A stretch of 64,000 nucleotides of DNA from Sutcliffiella deserti (lineage in GTDB: Bacteria > Bacillota > Bacilli > Bacillales > Bacillaceae_I). The notes beneath the pieces were generated by a model, which ran no database searches, was not told the DNA's origin, and saw nothing but the letters and a program-made list of their open reading frames with translations. The stretch is from the NCBI RefSeq assembly GCF_020037475.1, contig NZ_JAIQDB010000005.1:100498-164497 (forward strand). The letters run 5' to 3'. This document shows positions 16,899 to 24,712 of this stretch, in pieces (the first letter of the stretch is position 1; each line of letters opens with the position of its first letter). The translations under genes were made by a program, and so were the position numbers.

Positions 16899-17570
16899 AT
16901 GATATTAGAAGTGAAAGACTTGAGTTATTTCTACCAAGATGGTGAGAATCGCCGTTTTATATTAAAAGATACAAACATTTCCTTTGATAAAGGAAAATTT
17001 TATACCATCTTAGGACAATCCGGATCTGGAAAGAGTACTTTCTTATCCCTTATAAGCGCCTTGGATACGCCACAAAATGGATCTATCTTGTTTAATGGAC
17101 AAGATATTAAAGGTATTGGTTACGATCATTATCGACGCAATAATGTGGGGATCATTTTTCAAAACTATAATCTAATCCCTACCTTTACAGCAGTGGAGAA
17201 TGTATTAATTCCAATGTCCATCACAGAAAACCCATTACCTGATGATAAAATGACTGTCGCATACAACCTGCTAGATTATATCGGTATTGGTAAAAGTAAG
17301 GCGGATCGCAGGATAAATCAGCTTTCTGGTGGAGAACAGCAACGTGTCGCTATTGCAAGATCCTTAGCGACAAATGTTGAGTTGGTTCTTGCAGATGAAC
17401 CAACAGGAAACCTGGACGAAGAAATGGAACAAGAGATTATCGCTATTTTTAAGAAATTAGCACACGAACATCAAAAGTGCGTCATCGTGGTAACACATTC
17501 CCAAGAAGTTGCTCAACAATCTGATCATATCTTCCAACTGAAAAAGGGTGTCTTGGCCTCTTATGAGTGA
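16899..17570 (+). CDS. ABC transporter ATP-binding protein (LolD/MacB class)
   Basis: 223 residues, standard size. Walker A is GQSGSGKST, the Q loop lies in IIFQNYNLIP, the signature is LSGGEQQRVAIARS, and Walker B with catalytic Glu is LVLADEPTGNLD; the H loop is VVTHSQE. The NYNLIPTFTAVENV pattern marks the MacB/LolD branch. It powers the upstream FtsX-type permease. The ATG has an AAGGTGATG site. Its stop overlaps the start of the PASTA gene (ATGAGTGA), so the third protein is translationally coupled. Confidence 0.93.
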   Translation: MILEVKDLSYFYQDGENRRFILKDTNISFDKGKFYTILGQSGSGKSTFLSLISALDTPQNGSILFNGQDIKGIGYDHYRRNNVGIIFQNYNLIPTFTAVENVLIPMSITENPLPDDKMTVAYNLLDYIGIGKSKADRRINQLSGGEQQRVAIARSLATNVELVLADEPTGNLDEEMEQEIIAIFKKLAHEHQKCVIVVTHSQEVAQQSDHIFQLKKGVLASYE

Positions 17571-18996
17571 CTTTTTATCCAAGTTTAATAAAGATAATTA
17601 TGATAAATTGGAGAACGAGCAAAAGAGTTCTGGGGGAAAGAATGAACCAAAAAGTGAAAACATACAAGAAGAGACAAAGGTAGAGCCTGCACCGTCATCT
17701 AGTAGTAATTCTGAAAACCAAACTACACAAAGTAGATATTATTCCAATATGGCGCAACGGGATGCTGACACCGGTAGGTCAGATGAAGAGGTAGAAGTGG
17801 ACCCTGACTATAGAAGGAAAAAACGTCGTAAGCAAGGGATTATTATCGCTGGATCAGTACTTGCTGGTATCCTCCTCTTTTTCATTTACTACCAAATGGT
17901 CCATGTAAAGATGGAGGACTTCATTGGTAAGCCAGTTTCCGAAGCTCGTACTTGGACTACGGACAACGACTTAGAAATGGAATTAACCCAAGAGTATAGT
18001 ACTGAGTATGAGGAAAATCAAATTATCTCTCAAAGTGTTTCAGAAAAAGATAAAATTCGCAAAGGAAAAAAGGTTCAATTTGTAAGCAGCAAAGGGGCAG
18101 ACCCTGAAGATGTTATTCCACTTCCTGATTTTTCACTGCTGTCTCAACCAGATATTGAAAATTGGATTGAAGAAAATCATGCAAAGAATCTCAAAGTTGT
18201 ACACGAATTCAGTGATTCAATTAAGGAAGGGGAATTCATCCGACTGGAAATAAGAGATAGCAATATTACGGCTGAGGAATATAAACGAAAAGATAGTGCT
18301 GCTGTGTTCCTGTCTAAGGGCGAAGAAGTGTTTGCAAAGGATATCACTGTTCCAGACTTTTCTAACAAACCAAAAGAGGAAGTAGAACAATGGGCTAAAA
18401 CAAACATGATTGAGATGGAGTATGAAGAAGAAGATTCCACCACTGTTGAAGCTAACTTGATCATAAGTCAAAGTGTGAAAGCGGAGGAGAAAATCGCCAA
18501 GAAGGATCAAATGAAGGTGAAAGTATCCTTAGGAAAGGCAACAATCGTACCAAATTTCGGAGAGCTCACACCAGATGAAGCGAGTGAGCAAGCAGGATTG
18601 ATGTTGTCGGTAAAACAAAAATTCCACTCGGATGTCTCATATGGGAAGCTCATTTCTCAATCTATTGAAGCTGGCACAAAACTGATGGGCCAAGAGGAAA
18701 CAGCTGTCACTGTAGTGTATTCACTAGGGCGCCCGTATTTAAGAGATTATCGAGGCCAATTGGATGGAGATTTACCAAGGTTATTTTATGAAGACTACCA
18801 ATCAAAGGGAGCCAATGTTAATTACATTGTGAAATATGTAGACTCCCCAGAAATAAAAGGAACCATTGTAGGTATGAGTGCATTCAATCAATTCATAAAT
18901 ATGACCTATACAGTTGAAGTCCAAATCAGCAGGAATGATTCTGCCTCACCAATATCCGTACCAGTACCAGAGGAGGATATGGGAGAGGGAGAGTAA
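17563..18996 (+). CDS. membrane-anchored PASTA-repeat protein
   Basis: 477 residues. A cytoplasmic N-terminus (1-85) is low-complexity and charged; one membrane helix (GIIIAGSVLAGILLFFIYY) follows a basic RRKKRRK stop; the outside part carries about four PASTA-like repeats of 65-70 residues, recognisable by VPDF or similar openings and IISQS-x-S ends. PASTA domains in PknB and PBP2x recognise peptidoglycan or act as spacers. Here there is no kinase or transpeptidase domain. It is translationally coupled to an ABC ATPase, so it may serve as the surface partner of the FtsX-type permease. Start chosen at 17563 because it fits the ATGA overlap; GTG 17548 is possible. Confidence 0.85.
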   Translation: MSDFLSKFNKDNYDKLENEQKSSGGKNEPKSENIQEETKVEPAPSSSSNSENQTTQSRYYSNMAQRDADTGRSDEEVEVDPDYRRKKRRKQGIIIAGSVLAGILLFFIYYQMVHVKMEDFIGKPVSEARTWTTDNDLEMELTQEYSTEYEENQIISQSVSEKDKIRKGKKVQFVSSKGADPEDVIPLPDFSLLSQPDIENWIEENHAKNLKVVHEFSDSIKEGEFIRLEIRDSNITAEEYKRKDSAAVFLSKGEEVFAKDITVPDFSNKPKEEVEQWAKTNMIEMEYEEEDSTTVEANLIISQSVKAEEKIAKKDQMKVKVSLGKATIVPNFGELTPDEASEQAGLMLSVKQKFHSDVSYGKLISQSIEAGTKLMGQEETAVTVVYSLGRPYLRDYRGQLDGDLPRLFYEDYQSKGANVNYIVKYVDSPEIKGTIVGMSAFNQFINMTYTVEVQISRNDSASPISVPVPEEDMGEGE

Positions 18997-19001
18997 ATGG
19001 A

Positions 19002-19038
19002 GGAAGCAGGGGAAGGTTCTCTGCTTCCTTTTTTCTTT
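19002..19038 (+). terminator. hairpin terminator of the GGAAGCAGGGG repeat type
   Basis: GGAAGCAG pairs with CTGCTTCC around GGGAAGGTTCT, followed by a long T/C tract. It ends the ABC-PASTA operon. The same hairpin appears at 24246-24272 and 27563-27589. Confidence 0.8.
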
Positions 19039-19277
19039 TTTTCCTTTTTATAAAAACACACACTTAAAGTTTAAAATAATAAATATGCCTTAAATATTTG
19101 ATTCGAACGAATACCCAGTATCCTAGCTGAGCGGTTATTGTAGATGGACATAACTTAACTATGTACTTCTTAGTATGTCTTTAACCTCAATTTCCTTTTA
19201 AAGTAATAGAAGAATGGACTAATGTATTTTCAGTGTTTACAAGGGATTGGCCATCGAAGGGACAGAGGGACAGGTAA

Positions 19278-19496
19278 AGGCCACTGAAAAACTGAAAACA
19301 TATAGTTTAGGTGGCTTCAAGCTGTGGATTGGAGCAAAAGGCGTAGACTCCAGCGGGGGAGTAGCGACAAGCTTGAGACCCCGCAGGGCATAGCCCGAGG
19401 AGGCTCAAGGTCGCCCTCTGGATAAGCGAAGCCATTTGCGGAAAGGAACAGCGGTGTTTAACTCAAACCTAAAATTATGTACTTTTTCAGTGGCCT
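19278..19496. repeat. 219-bp structured Bacillaceae repeat with 14-bp terminal inverted repeats
   Basis: AGGCCACTGAAAAA at 19278-19291 is repeated inverted as TTTTTCAGTGGCCT at 19483-19496. Between them is a widespread Bacillaceae intergenic sequence containing GATTGGAGC, GAGACCCCGCAGG, GAGGAGGCTCA and GCGAAGCCATTTGCGG, all able to fold on themselves. GGACAG-type REP motifs flank it (19261, 19499). It has the form of a small non-autonomous mobile element. Related units are at 38728-38911 and 45940-46196. Confidence 0.8.
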
Positions 19497-19575
19497 CGGA
19501 CAGGTACAGTGTCCCGCTCCTTATATATCTGAGACATGTACATCCTTCAAGAACCACCCCCGTGCTTTAAGGATT

Positions 19576-20877
19576 CTACAGGGGTAATCCTAAAAGTTCA
19601 CGGAAGGTGTGACCTTCATATTTTTTTCTGAAAATACCTCTTCTTTGCATTTCAGGAACAATCAGTTCAACAAAGTCTTCTAAACTATCAGGTAGTGTAG
19701 GAGGCATAAGATTAAATCCATCAGCCACACCTGCTTCAAACCAGACTTCCATCTGATCCACTATTTCATGGGGTGTACCTATCAGCGTGTGATGTCCCCC
19801 ACCTGCATTAAGATATCCTAATAATTCTCTTACTGTAGGTTGTGTGTCATTAATAATTTCTAGTATTGTTTCGTAACGTCCAACTGGACCAGTGAATTCT
19901 TCTATTGGGGGTAATGGAGGTACTTCCTTATCAATTTCCCAATTAGAACAATCTTGCTGAATAAAGAAGCTTAACTGTTTTAAAGCTATTGCAAGTGGTA
20001 ATTGTTCATCTAATGCTGATTTTTTGGCCAAAGCTTCTTCATGAGTATGACCGACATAGGTTACTAAGCCTGGAAATACTTTAATATGTCTATTGCTGCC
20101 TTCGCTTTGTCTATCTAATTTTTCGCGGAATTTTTTTGCTTGCTTTAGGTTCCACGAGACGGAATAAACAGCATCGGCATATTTGGCGGCTAATGCGATG
20201 CCTTGTTTAGATGCCCCTGCTTGCATTGATACTGGTTTGCCTTGCGGACTTTTTGGCGTAGTGGAGGGGCCATGCACTTTAAAATAAGTACCCTCGTGAT
20301 TAATGGGCTGAATGTTTAAGGGATTGATCAATTTTCTTTCTTCTCGCTGATGCAAAAACTCATTACTGTCCCATGAAAGAAATAATTTATTCATTAGAGC
20401 AGCGAATTCATCAGCTTTCTCATATCGTTTGTCATGAGAAGGCAGTTCATCCATGCTATGATTTAATGCCTCTAAATCAGTCATGGATGTAACGAGATTC
20501 CAACCAACACGTCCTTTTGTAATATGATCTAAACTTAATAGTTGGCGTGAAGCTGTGAAAGGATTAGAAAAAGTACTTGAAATTGTTGAAACTAATCCCA
20601 CATGATTTGTCACTTGAGAAATGGCAGTTAAATTGACTATCGGATCAAACCAAAATGCCGGCATATCACTAGGATCTTTACCTTGGAATGATTGATTATC
20701 AGCAAAGAATACTGCGTCAAAGTAACCTTTTTCTGCTAACTGTGCCAAAGACTGATAATAAGAGATGTCTCCGATACGTTCCACGCTTGAGTCAGGCATT
20801 AACCAAGCAGCTTGATGATGTCCACAACCATACAGCAAAACACCTAAGTTTAGATGTTTTTCTTTCGTTTTTACCAT
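19576..20877 (-). CDS. NtaA/SnaA/DszA-type FMN-dependent monooxygenase (luciferase-like)
   Basis: 433 residues from the ATG at 20877, chosen because GAGGTG precedes it; an upstream TTG adds five residues. The family pattern is clear: NLGVLLYGCGHHQAAW, FDAVFFADNQSF, HVGLVSTISSTFSNPF, GRVGWNLVTS, SPQGKPVSMQAGAS and GTPHEIVDQME. Such enzymes use FMNH2, supplied by a separate reductase, to oxygenate or cleave C-N or C-S bonds in small molecules. It lies 80 bp downstream of an SDR gene on the same strand, behind a TPP riboswitch, so its substrate may be a thiamin-related pyrimidine or thiazole. That substrate is inference; no flavin reductase is adjacent. Confidence 0.88.
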   Translation of the reverse strand: MVKTKEKHLNLGVLLYGCGHHQAAWLMPDSSVERIGDISYYQSLAQLAEKGYFDAVFFADNQSFQGKDPSDMPAFWFDPIVNLTAISQVTNHVGLVSTISSTFSNPFTASRQLLSLDHITKGRVGWNLVTSMTDLEALNHSMDELPSHDKRYEKADEFAALMNKLFLSWDSNEFLHQREERKLINPLNIQPINHEGTYFKVHGPSTTPKSPQGKPVSMQAGASKQGIALAAKYADAVYSVSWNLKQAKKFREKLDRQSEGSNRHIKVFPGLVTYVGHTHEEALAKKSALDEQLPLAIALKQLSFFIQQDCSNWEIDKEVPPLPPIEEFTGPVGRYETILEIINDTQPTVRELLGYLNAGGGHHTLIGTPHEIVDQMEVWFEAGVADGFNLMPPTLPDSLEDFVELIVPEMQRRGIFRKKYEGHTFRELLGLPL

Positions 20878-20957
20878 TTGTTTACACCTCAAAAAATATC
20901 ATCACTGATTGTTTTGAATAGTGTTTCTTTTGAAGTTTATCCTGGTGATTTATGCTA

Positions 20958-21713
20958 TTAATTCATTGTCAAACCGCCATCTACTGTAAAGTTTTGACCT
21001 GTAATACCGTTCGCATTTTCCGAAGATAAATAAGCGACCATATTGGCTACATCTTGAGGTGTGGTAACCTTCTTCAATGGCGTTGATTGAGCAATTAGAT
21101 CGAATACTTCTGGTGTTGTTACAGCACTGGCATCAGTCGTTTTTAATAATCCACCGGAAACTACATTCGCTTTTATACCATATCTTCCTAATTCAGATGC
21201 GATATTACGTGTAAAACCTATTAATCCAGCTTTAGCTGTTGTATATTCGTGGTAGGGTACAACAGGATTTTGATATAAATTAGTACCTATACTGATGATA
21301 CTTCCATTTTGTCGTTCCATAAATTGAGGTAAGACGCTCTGAATTACATTAAATGCTGCTTTAAGAGTACCATCCAGCTGTCTTTGATAATCATCCCAGG
21401 TTAGTTCTGTGAAGGGTTTCTGTTCGTTTGGATCAAACTTGAAGTCTACTAACGCATTGTTGACTACAACATCTATTTGACCAAAATATTCCGTTGCTTT
21501 TTTTGTCATTGCCTCTACTTCTTTACGATTTGTTACATCAGCCTGAATGGCAATTGAATTCTCTTCGCCAATCTCGGAAACTAGCTTCTCCGCAGCATCT
21601 TTGCTTTTATAATAATTAATAACCACTTGAAACCCTTGTTGTGCCAATGTTTTTACAATTGCTGCCCCTAAACCTCTACTACCGCCTGTTACTAGTACTG
21701 TTCTTGTCATCAT
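20958..21713 (-). CDS. short-chain dehydrogenase/reductase, FabG-like, under a TPP riboswitch
   Basis: 251 residues. The Rossmann motif is TGGSRGLG (about 9-16), the NNA-type motif is VVVNNALVD, and the catalytic Ser-Tyr-Lys are in SIISIGTN and EYTTAKAG. The C-terminus GITGQNFTVDGGLTMN is typical of FabG-like SDRs. A nearby GGGGG site supports ATG 21713 (ATG 21710 also possible). It is the first gene after a TPP riboswitch with its own terminator, so it should be expressed when thiamin pyrophosphate is scarce. From memory, early surveys of THI elements listed an SDR-like gene called oarX among thiamin-controlled genes; I cannot verify that this is the same one. Confidence 0.9.
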   Translation of the reverse strand: MMTRTVLVTGGSRGLGAAIVKTLAQQGFQVVINYYKSKDAAEKLVSEIGEENSIAIQADVTNRKEVEAMTKKATEYFGQIDVVVNNALVDFKFDPNEQKPFTELTWDDYQRQLDGTLKAAFNVIQSVLPQFMERQNGSIISIGTNLYQNPVVPYHEYTTAKAGLIGFTRNIASELGRYGIKANVVSGGLLKTTDASAVTTPEVFDLIAQSTPLKKVTTPQDVANMVAYLSSENANGITGQNFTVDGGLTMN

Positions 21714-21762
21714 AACAACCCCCATATCTTTAAATTTTGATGAAACATACATAATAAAATGA

Positions 21763-21805
21763 TAGATAAAATAAAAATACGCAACCTTCCCATAGGAATG
21801 TTGCG
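21763..21805 (-). terminator. riboswitch-controlled terminator
   Basis: On the minus strand CGCAAC-A-TTCC pairs with GGAA-G-GTTGCG with one mismatch and a 4-nt loop, followed by a U-rich tail. It lies between the TPP aptamer and the SDR gene and is the natural expression platform: TPP binding would favour termination. Confidence 0.82.
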
Positions 21806-21873
21806 TAAAAACAAATAACTACATATTAAGAAAAAAGCACATCGCTCTTTAAGTATGTATTAGAGTTTTACAC

Positions 21874-21953
21874 TTTCCTACGCTAGTTTCAACTAGTTCA
21901 GGTTCAAAGGGTTTGAGTAGATACTCATCTCAGTTAAATAACACCCCTAGTGC
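21874..21953 (-). promoter_or_regulatory. TPP (THI-box) riboswitch
   Basis: Read on the minus strand the sequence has the conserved TPP aptamer blocks in order: ACTAGGGGTG, CTGAGATGAG, ACCCTTTGAACCTGA, then the paired CTAGTTGAAACTAG and GCGTAGGAA. The pyrimidine-sensing CUGAGA and the pyrophosphate-sensing arm are intact. It sits about 160 nt upstream of the SDR start, with a terminator hairpin between. Control is most likely at the level of transcription termination. Confidence 0.95.
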
Positions 21954-22025
21954 ATATATTTAATTCATCCCCATATTATAGTGCTTAGAAAAATATGTCA
22001 AGCGGGAAACACGGGGGCGTTTCCA

Positions 22026-22162
22026 AAAATGGTTATTAAATTAATCTGGTGTATTAACGGAATAAGGAATACAGTCGTTCCATTTAGGAATGGCTGTTTT
22101 TTTTAGCTTGAAGAAAAGGGCCATCTCCCTTTTGTTTTTTTCTTTTTTTGAAATTTTTTCTC
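22026..22162 (+). repeat. duplicated gene-end and terminator segment
   Basis: From 22026 the sequence repeats the last codons and downstream region of the gene ending at 2773: the block AAATGGTTATTAAATTAATC, a spacer, then the terminator ACAGTCGTTCC/GGAATGGCTGT (22071-22097) with a T run. After a 38-bp insert with a GGG/CCC mini-hairpin the match resumes as TTTTTTTGAAATTTTTTCTC. No upstream coding part of the duplicated gene is present here. Confidence 0.75.
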
Positions 22163-22210
22163 CATTCCACCCGTTATAATAGTTAGAGAGAATCGAAGCA
22201 GAAGGGGGAT

Positions 22211-22786
22211 GTGATTTTGGAGCAGCAGGATGATATTTATTTTCTGGAGCAGGTGCTTGCCGGGAATAAGCAGGCGTTTGCTTTTATTATAAATCGTTAT
22301 AAAAACAGACTTTATGCGGTAGTGCTCAGGATGGTGAAGAACCCTGAGGACGCGAAGGATCTGGTGCAGGAGTGTTTTATCAAGGTCTATCAGCAGCTAG
22401 GCAAATATGACCGGAAAGGGAGCTTTTCGAGTTGGCTTTACAGGGTATCCGTTAATCATTGCATGGACACGTTCCGTAAAAAGAAACTGGAAACGGTTGA
22501 GTTTTTGGATGAGAAGGAGAGTGGCAGTCTCACACCAGAAATTGTCTACCTCCAGAAGGAAAAATACAAGCACCTTGAGAAGCTCTTGGCTATTTTATCA
22601 AAAGAGGATCGCCTTGTTGTACTTCTGAAATACACCAACGATTTGAGCTATGAGGAAATCGGGGAAATGCTAGATATCCCGGTTCAGACTGTGGCAAACA
22701 AAATTCACAGGGCTAAGAAAAAAATGCGGGAGAACATGGAACGCAAGGAAGGGGGTTATTTTCATGAAATGTATCAAAACCGATAA
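22211..22786 (+). CDS. ECF-type RNA polymerase sigma factor
   Basis: 191 residues, typical ECF size. Region 2 shows FIINRYKNRLYAVVLRM, DAKDLVQECFIKVYQQL and RKGSFSSWLYRVSVNHCMD; region 4 shows LSYEEIGEMLDIPVQTVANKIHRAK. A TATAAT box lies upstream at about 22173 without a strong -35 element. GTG 22211 is very close to the GGGGG site; TTG 22217 has better spacing and may be the true start. The next gene, a zinc-finger anti-sigma factor, overlaps this one by 23 nt, so the pair is one regulatory unit. The stress to which it responds is not visible. Confidence 0.9.
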   Translation: MILEQQDDIYFLEQVLAGNKQAFAFIINRYKNRLYAVVLRMVKNPEDAKDLVQECFIKVYQQLGKYDRKGSFSSWLYRVSVNHCMDTFRKKKLETVEFLDEKESGSLTPEIVYLQKEKYKHLEKLLAILSKEDRLVVLLKYTNDLSYEEIGEMLDIPVQTVANKIHRAKKKMRENMERKEGGYFHEMYQNR

Positions 22787-24236
22787 GCTGGCTGCCTATG
22801 TGGATGGTGTATTAGGCCAGGAAGAAAAAATTAAAATCGACAAGCATCTTGAATTTTGCCCTTCCTGCCGGGATGTGGTCGCAGCTTTGGAACGGGAGGA
22901 TCATTTTTTGGAGCAAGCCATCAACTCACCAGTGCTGCCTGTAGGCTTTGATGAGGAAGTGCTAAGTAAGCTTGCGCCCTATCCGGCCAAAAAGAAAAGG
23001 TGGAACTGGACCTATCAGTTGATTACTGCAGCAAGCATTGTGCTGGCATTTGGAGTAGGGGCAGCGTTTTACGGCGGAGCGCAGCCGAATACTGGCGGAA
23101 ATGATATCCAAACGCCAGTAGAAGAAATGAAAGATACTCGTTATGTGGATGGAGTGCAGATTTTGGTTCATCATGTCAGCGCCAGCCCATTAAAGATAGA
23201 AGTATTCTATGAAGTGATACCAGACGAAGAGCTGCTGGAGGAATATCTTAGAAAAAATAATGTCGTTCACCTTAGTCAAGTGGAGAAGGATCATTGGCCG
23301 TTACCTAGAGGGAAAATTACGGATGATAAGGGAGTGGAGCTGCCTTTTAGGGAAATTTCAAAAGGCGAAGGTCAAAGCTCTTTTGTCATCAAGCCTGCAG
23401 AAATCGACATTCTTCCGGACAATATTCATGTTGAAATTCATTTCGATGAATTCTTTATGAGGGATGGAGACTGGAAAGTGAACATTCCTGTGGATCTAAC
23501 GGAGGCGAAAGCGAATGCCGCAAAACACCCTATCCAGGAAACGTTGGAATATGATAATTTCCGTACAGAAGTCTTAGAGTGGGAAACCTCACAGAATGCC
23601 TACAGGCTGACGCTGCAAGCCGATTATAGTAGAGCTGAGAATGAACGGCTACAAACCATTGTGAAGGGACGGGGGAATGAATCGGATGTCTATCCCATTA
23701 TTGAACCGGAATTATTTGTGGTTACCGAAGATGGAAAGAAACTAAAGGTTGATGGCAGAACCTTGCATTCGAATATGGGGCAAGCCTTTACAATGGAATT
23801 TGAATTTGCTAATCGGGTGGAGGGAATGCCGGCAGACGAATATTTGAAAGCTGGCGAAGAGTTGTCCCTCCAAATCGAAGGCTTCCGGCTTCAGGAGCCA
23901 GACAACACGCAGTTTGAACTGACAGATCAATCGGCCAATGTGAAGCTGAATGATTGGACAATCGAATCTGTTACTTCAGAACCTGGAAATGGCAGCACGA
24001 AGGTTGTGACCATCTCTGGAAAAACAAACATCCAGAACATCGAAAGCATGACAAGTGAAATCACAACCGACAAAGAATGGGTGACACCCGAAACTATCTA
24101 TACCAGCATCGAAAGCGATGGCACCTTCACCATCCAAACAACACTGCCGGACAGCAGTACCAAATACCACCTCGACATCCAATCCATCACCAAATGGCAA
24201 GGAAGCGATGGAACGGTGCTGAAACTTCCGAGGTAG
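22764..24236 (+). CDS. zinc-finger anti-sigma factor with large extracytoplasmic domain
   Basis: 490 residues. The N-terminus is a zf-HC2/ZAS-type module: DKLAAYVDGVLG, then HLEFCPSCRD, giving the HxxxCxxC metal site that grips the sigma factor. A membrane helix lies at about 82-102 (LITAASIVLAFGVGAAFYGG). The outer 385 residues form a beta-rich domain of two or three repeats, of a kind seen in anti-sigma factors with DUF4179-like ectodomains, though I am not certain of the family. It overlaps the sigma gene and should hold it inactive until an envelope signal acts. A GGAAGGGGG site precedes the ATG. Confidence 0.85.
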   Translation: MKCIKTDKLAAYVDGVLGQEEKIKIDKHLEFCPSCRDVVAALEREDHFLEQAINSPVLPVGFDEEVLSKLAPYPAKKKRWNWTYQLITAASIVLAFGVGAAFYGGAQPNTGGNDIQTPVEEMKDTRYVDGVQILVHHVSASPLKIEVFYEVIPDEELLEEYLRKNNVVHLSQVEKDHWPLPRGKITDDKGVELPFREISKGEGQSSFVIKPAEIDILPDNIHVEIHFDEFFMRDGDWKVNIPVDLTEAKANAAKHPIQETLEYDNFRTEVLEWETSQNAYRLTLQADYSRAENERLQTIVKGRGNESDVYPIIEPELFVVTEDGKKLKVDGRTLHSNMGQAFTMEFEFANRVEGMPADEYLKAGEELSLQIEGFRLQEPDNTQFELTDQSANVKLNDWTIESVTSEPGNGSTKVVTISGKTNIQNIESMTSEITTDKEWVTPETIYTSIESDGTFTIQTTLPDSSTKYHLDIQSITKWQGSDGTVLKLPR

Positions 24237-24245
24237 TGGAAGCAA

Positions 24246-24412
24246 GGAAGCAGGGGACGGTTCTCTGCTTCCGAAGCAGAGAAGAACGAAATTGCTATGT
24301 AATAGACTTTTGAGTCCTTTCTAATGAAAATAGTAAAAAAAGAAAAAGTATGTTCTTTATGGTATTGTTTAATCTCCAAACCAAACAATGCATAGAAGAT
24401 CATACTTTTTTA
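24246..24412. repeat. composite repeat: GGAAGCAGGGG hairpin plus dispersed hairpin repeat, copy 2
   Basis: A 27-bp hairpin (GGAAGCAGGGGACGG and its closing CTGCTTCC, 24246-24272) is directly joined to the 140-bp hairpin repeat also found at 2857 and 27591. The long inverted repeat ends near 24407. It starts 10 bp after the anti-sigma stop codon and may act as its terminator. Confidence 0.8.
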
Positions 24413-24632
24413 TATGAGAACTATGCCACGATTTCTATCAAATTATATTAGTAGTTTCAGTTAACCAGCGAAGGGCTAGAGGTTTCCCCTTGTCCTTCCT
24501 TGGAAGCGGGGAACCGTCCCCATGCACACGTAAACAAGCTCAAACTAAAAACGAGCAAAAAATAACCTTTAACCTGGCATGCATATTAAATATATCCCAC
24601 TCATCCTTATTTCCTTGTTTTTCGGTATATAT
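24413..24632. other. intergenic stretch with REP-like motif
   Basis: No gene is supported. At about 24490-24525 the motifs CCTTGTCC and GGGGAACCGTCCCC form a GGGGAC-type palindrome as seen elsewhere in this window. The rest is AT-rich and featureless. Confidence 0.4.
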
Positions 24633-24679
24633 AAAAAAGCCCCCCGGAACCGTTGGAGGAAGACAACGTGTCCTGGGGG
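24633..24679 (-). terminator. rho-independent terminator of sstT
   Basis: On the minus strand CCCCCAGGACACGTT pairs, with two small mismatches, with AACGGTTCCGGGGGG, followed by CTTTTTT. It lies 34 bp beyond the sstT stop. Confidence 0.85.
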
Positions 24680-24712
24680 AGTTAAAAACTACATTTCCAA
24701 TTAACCAATCTA

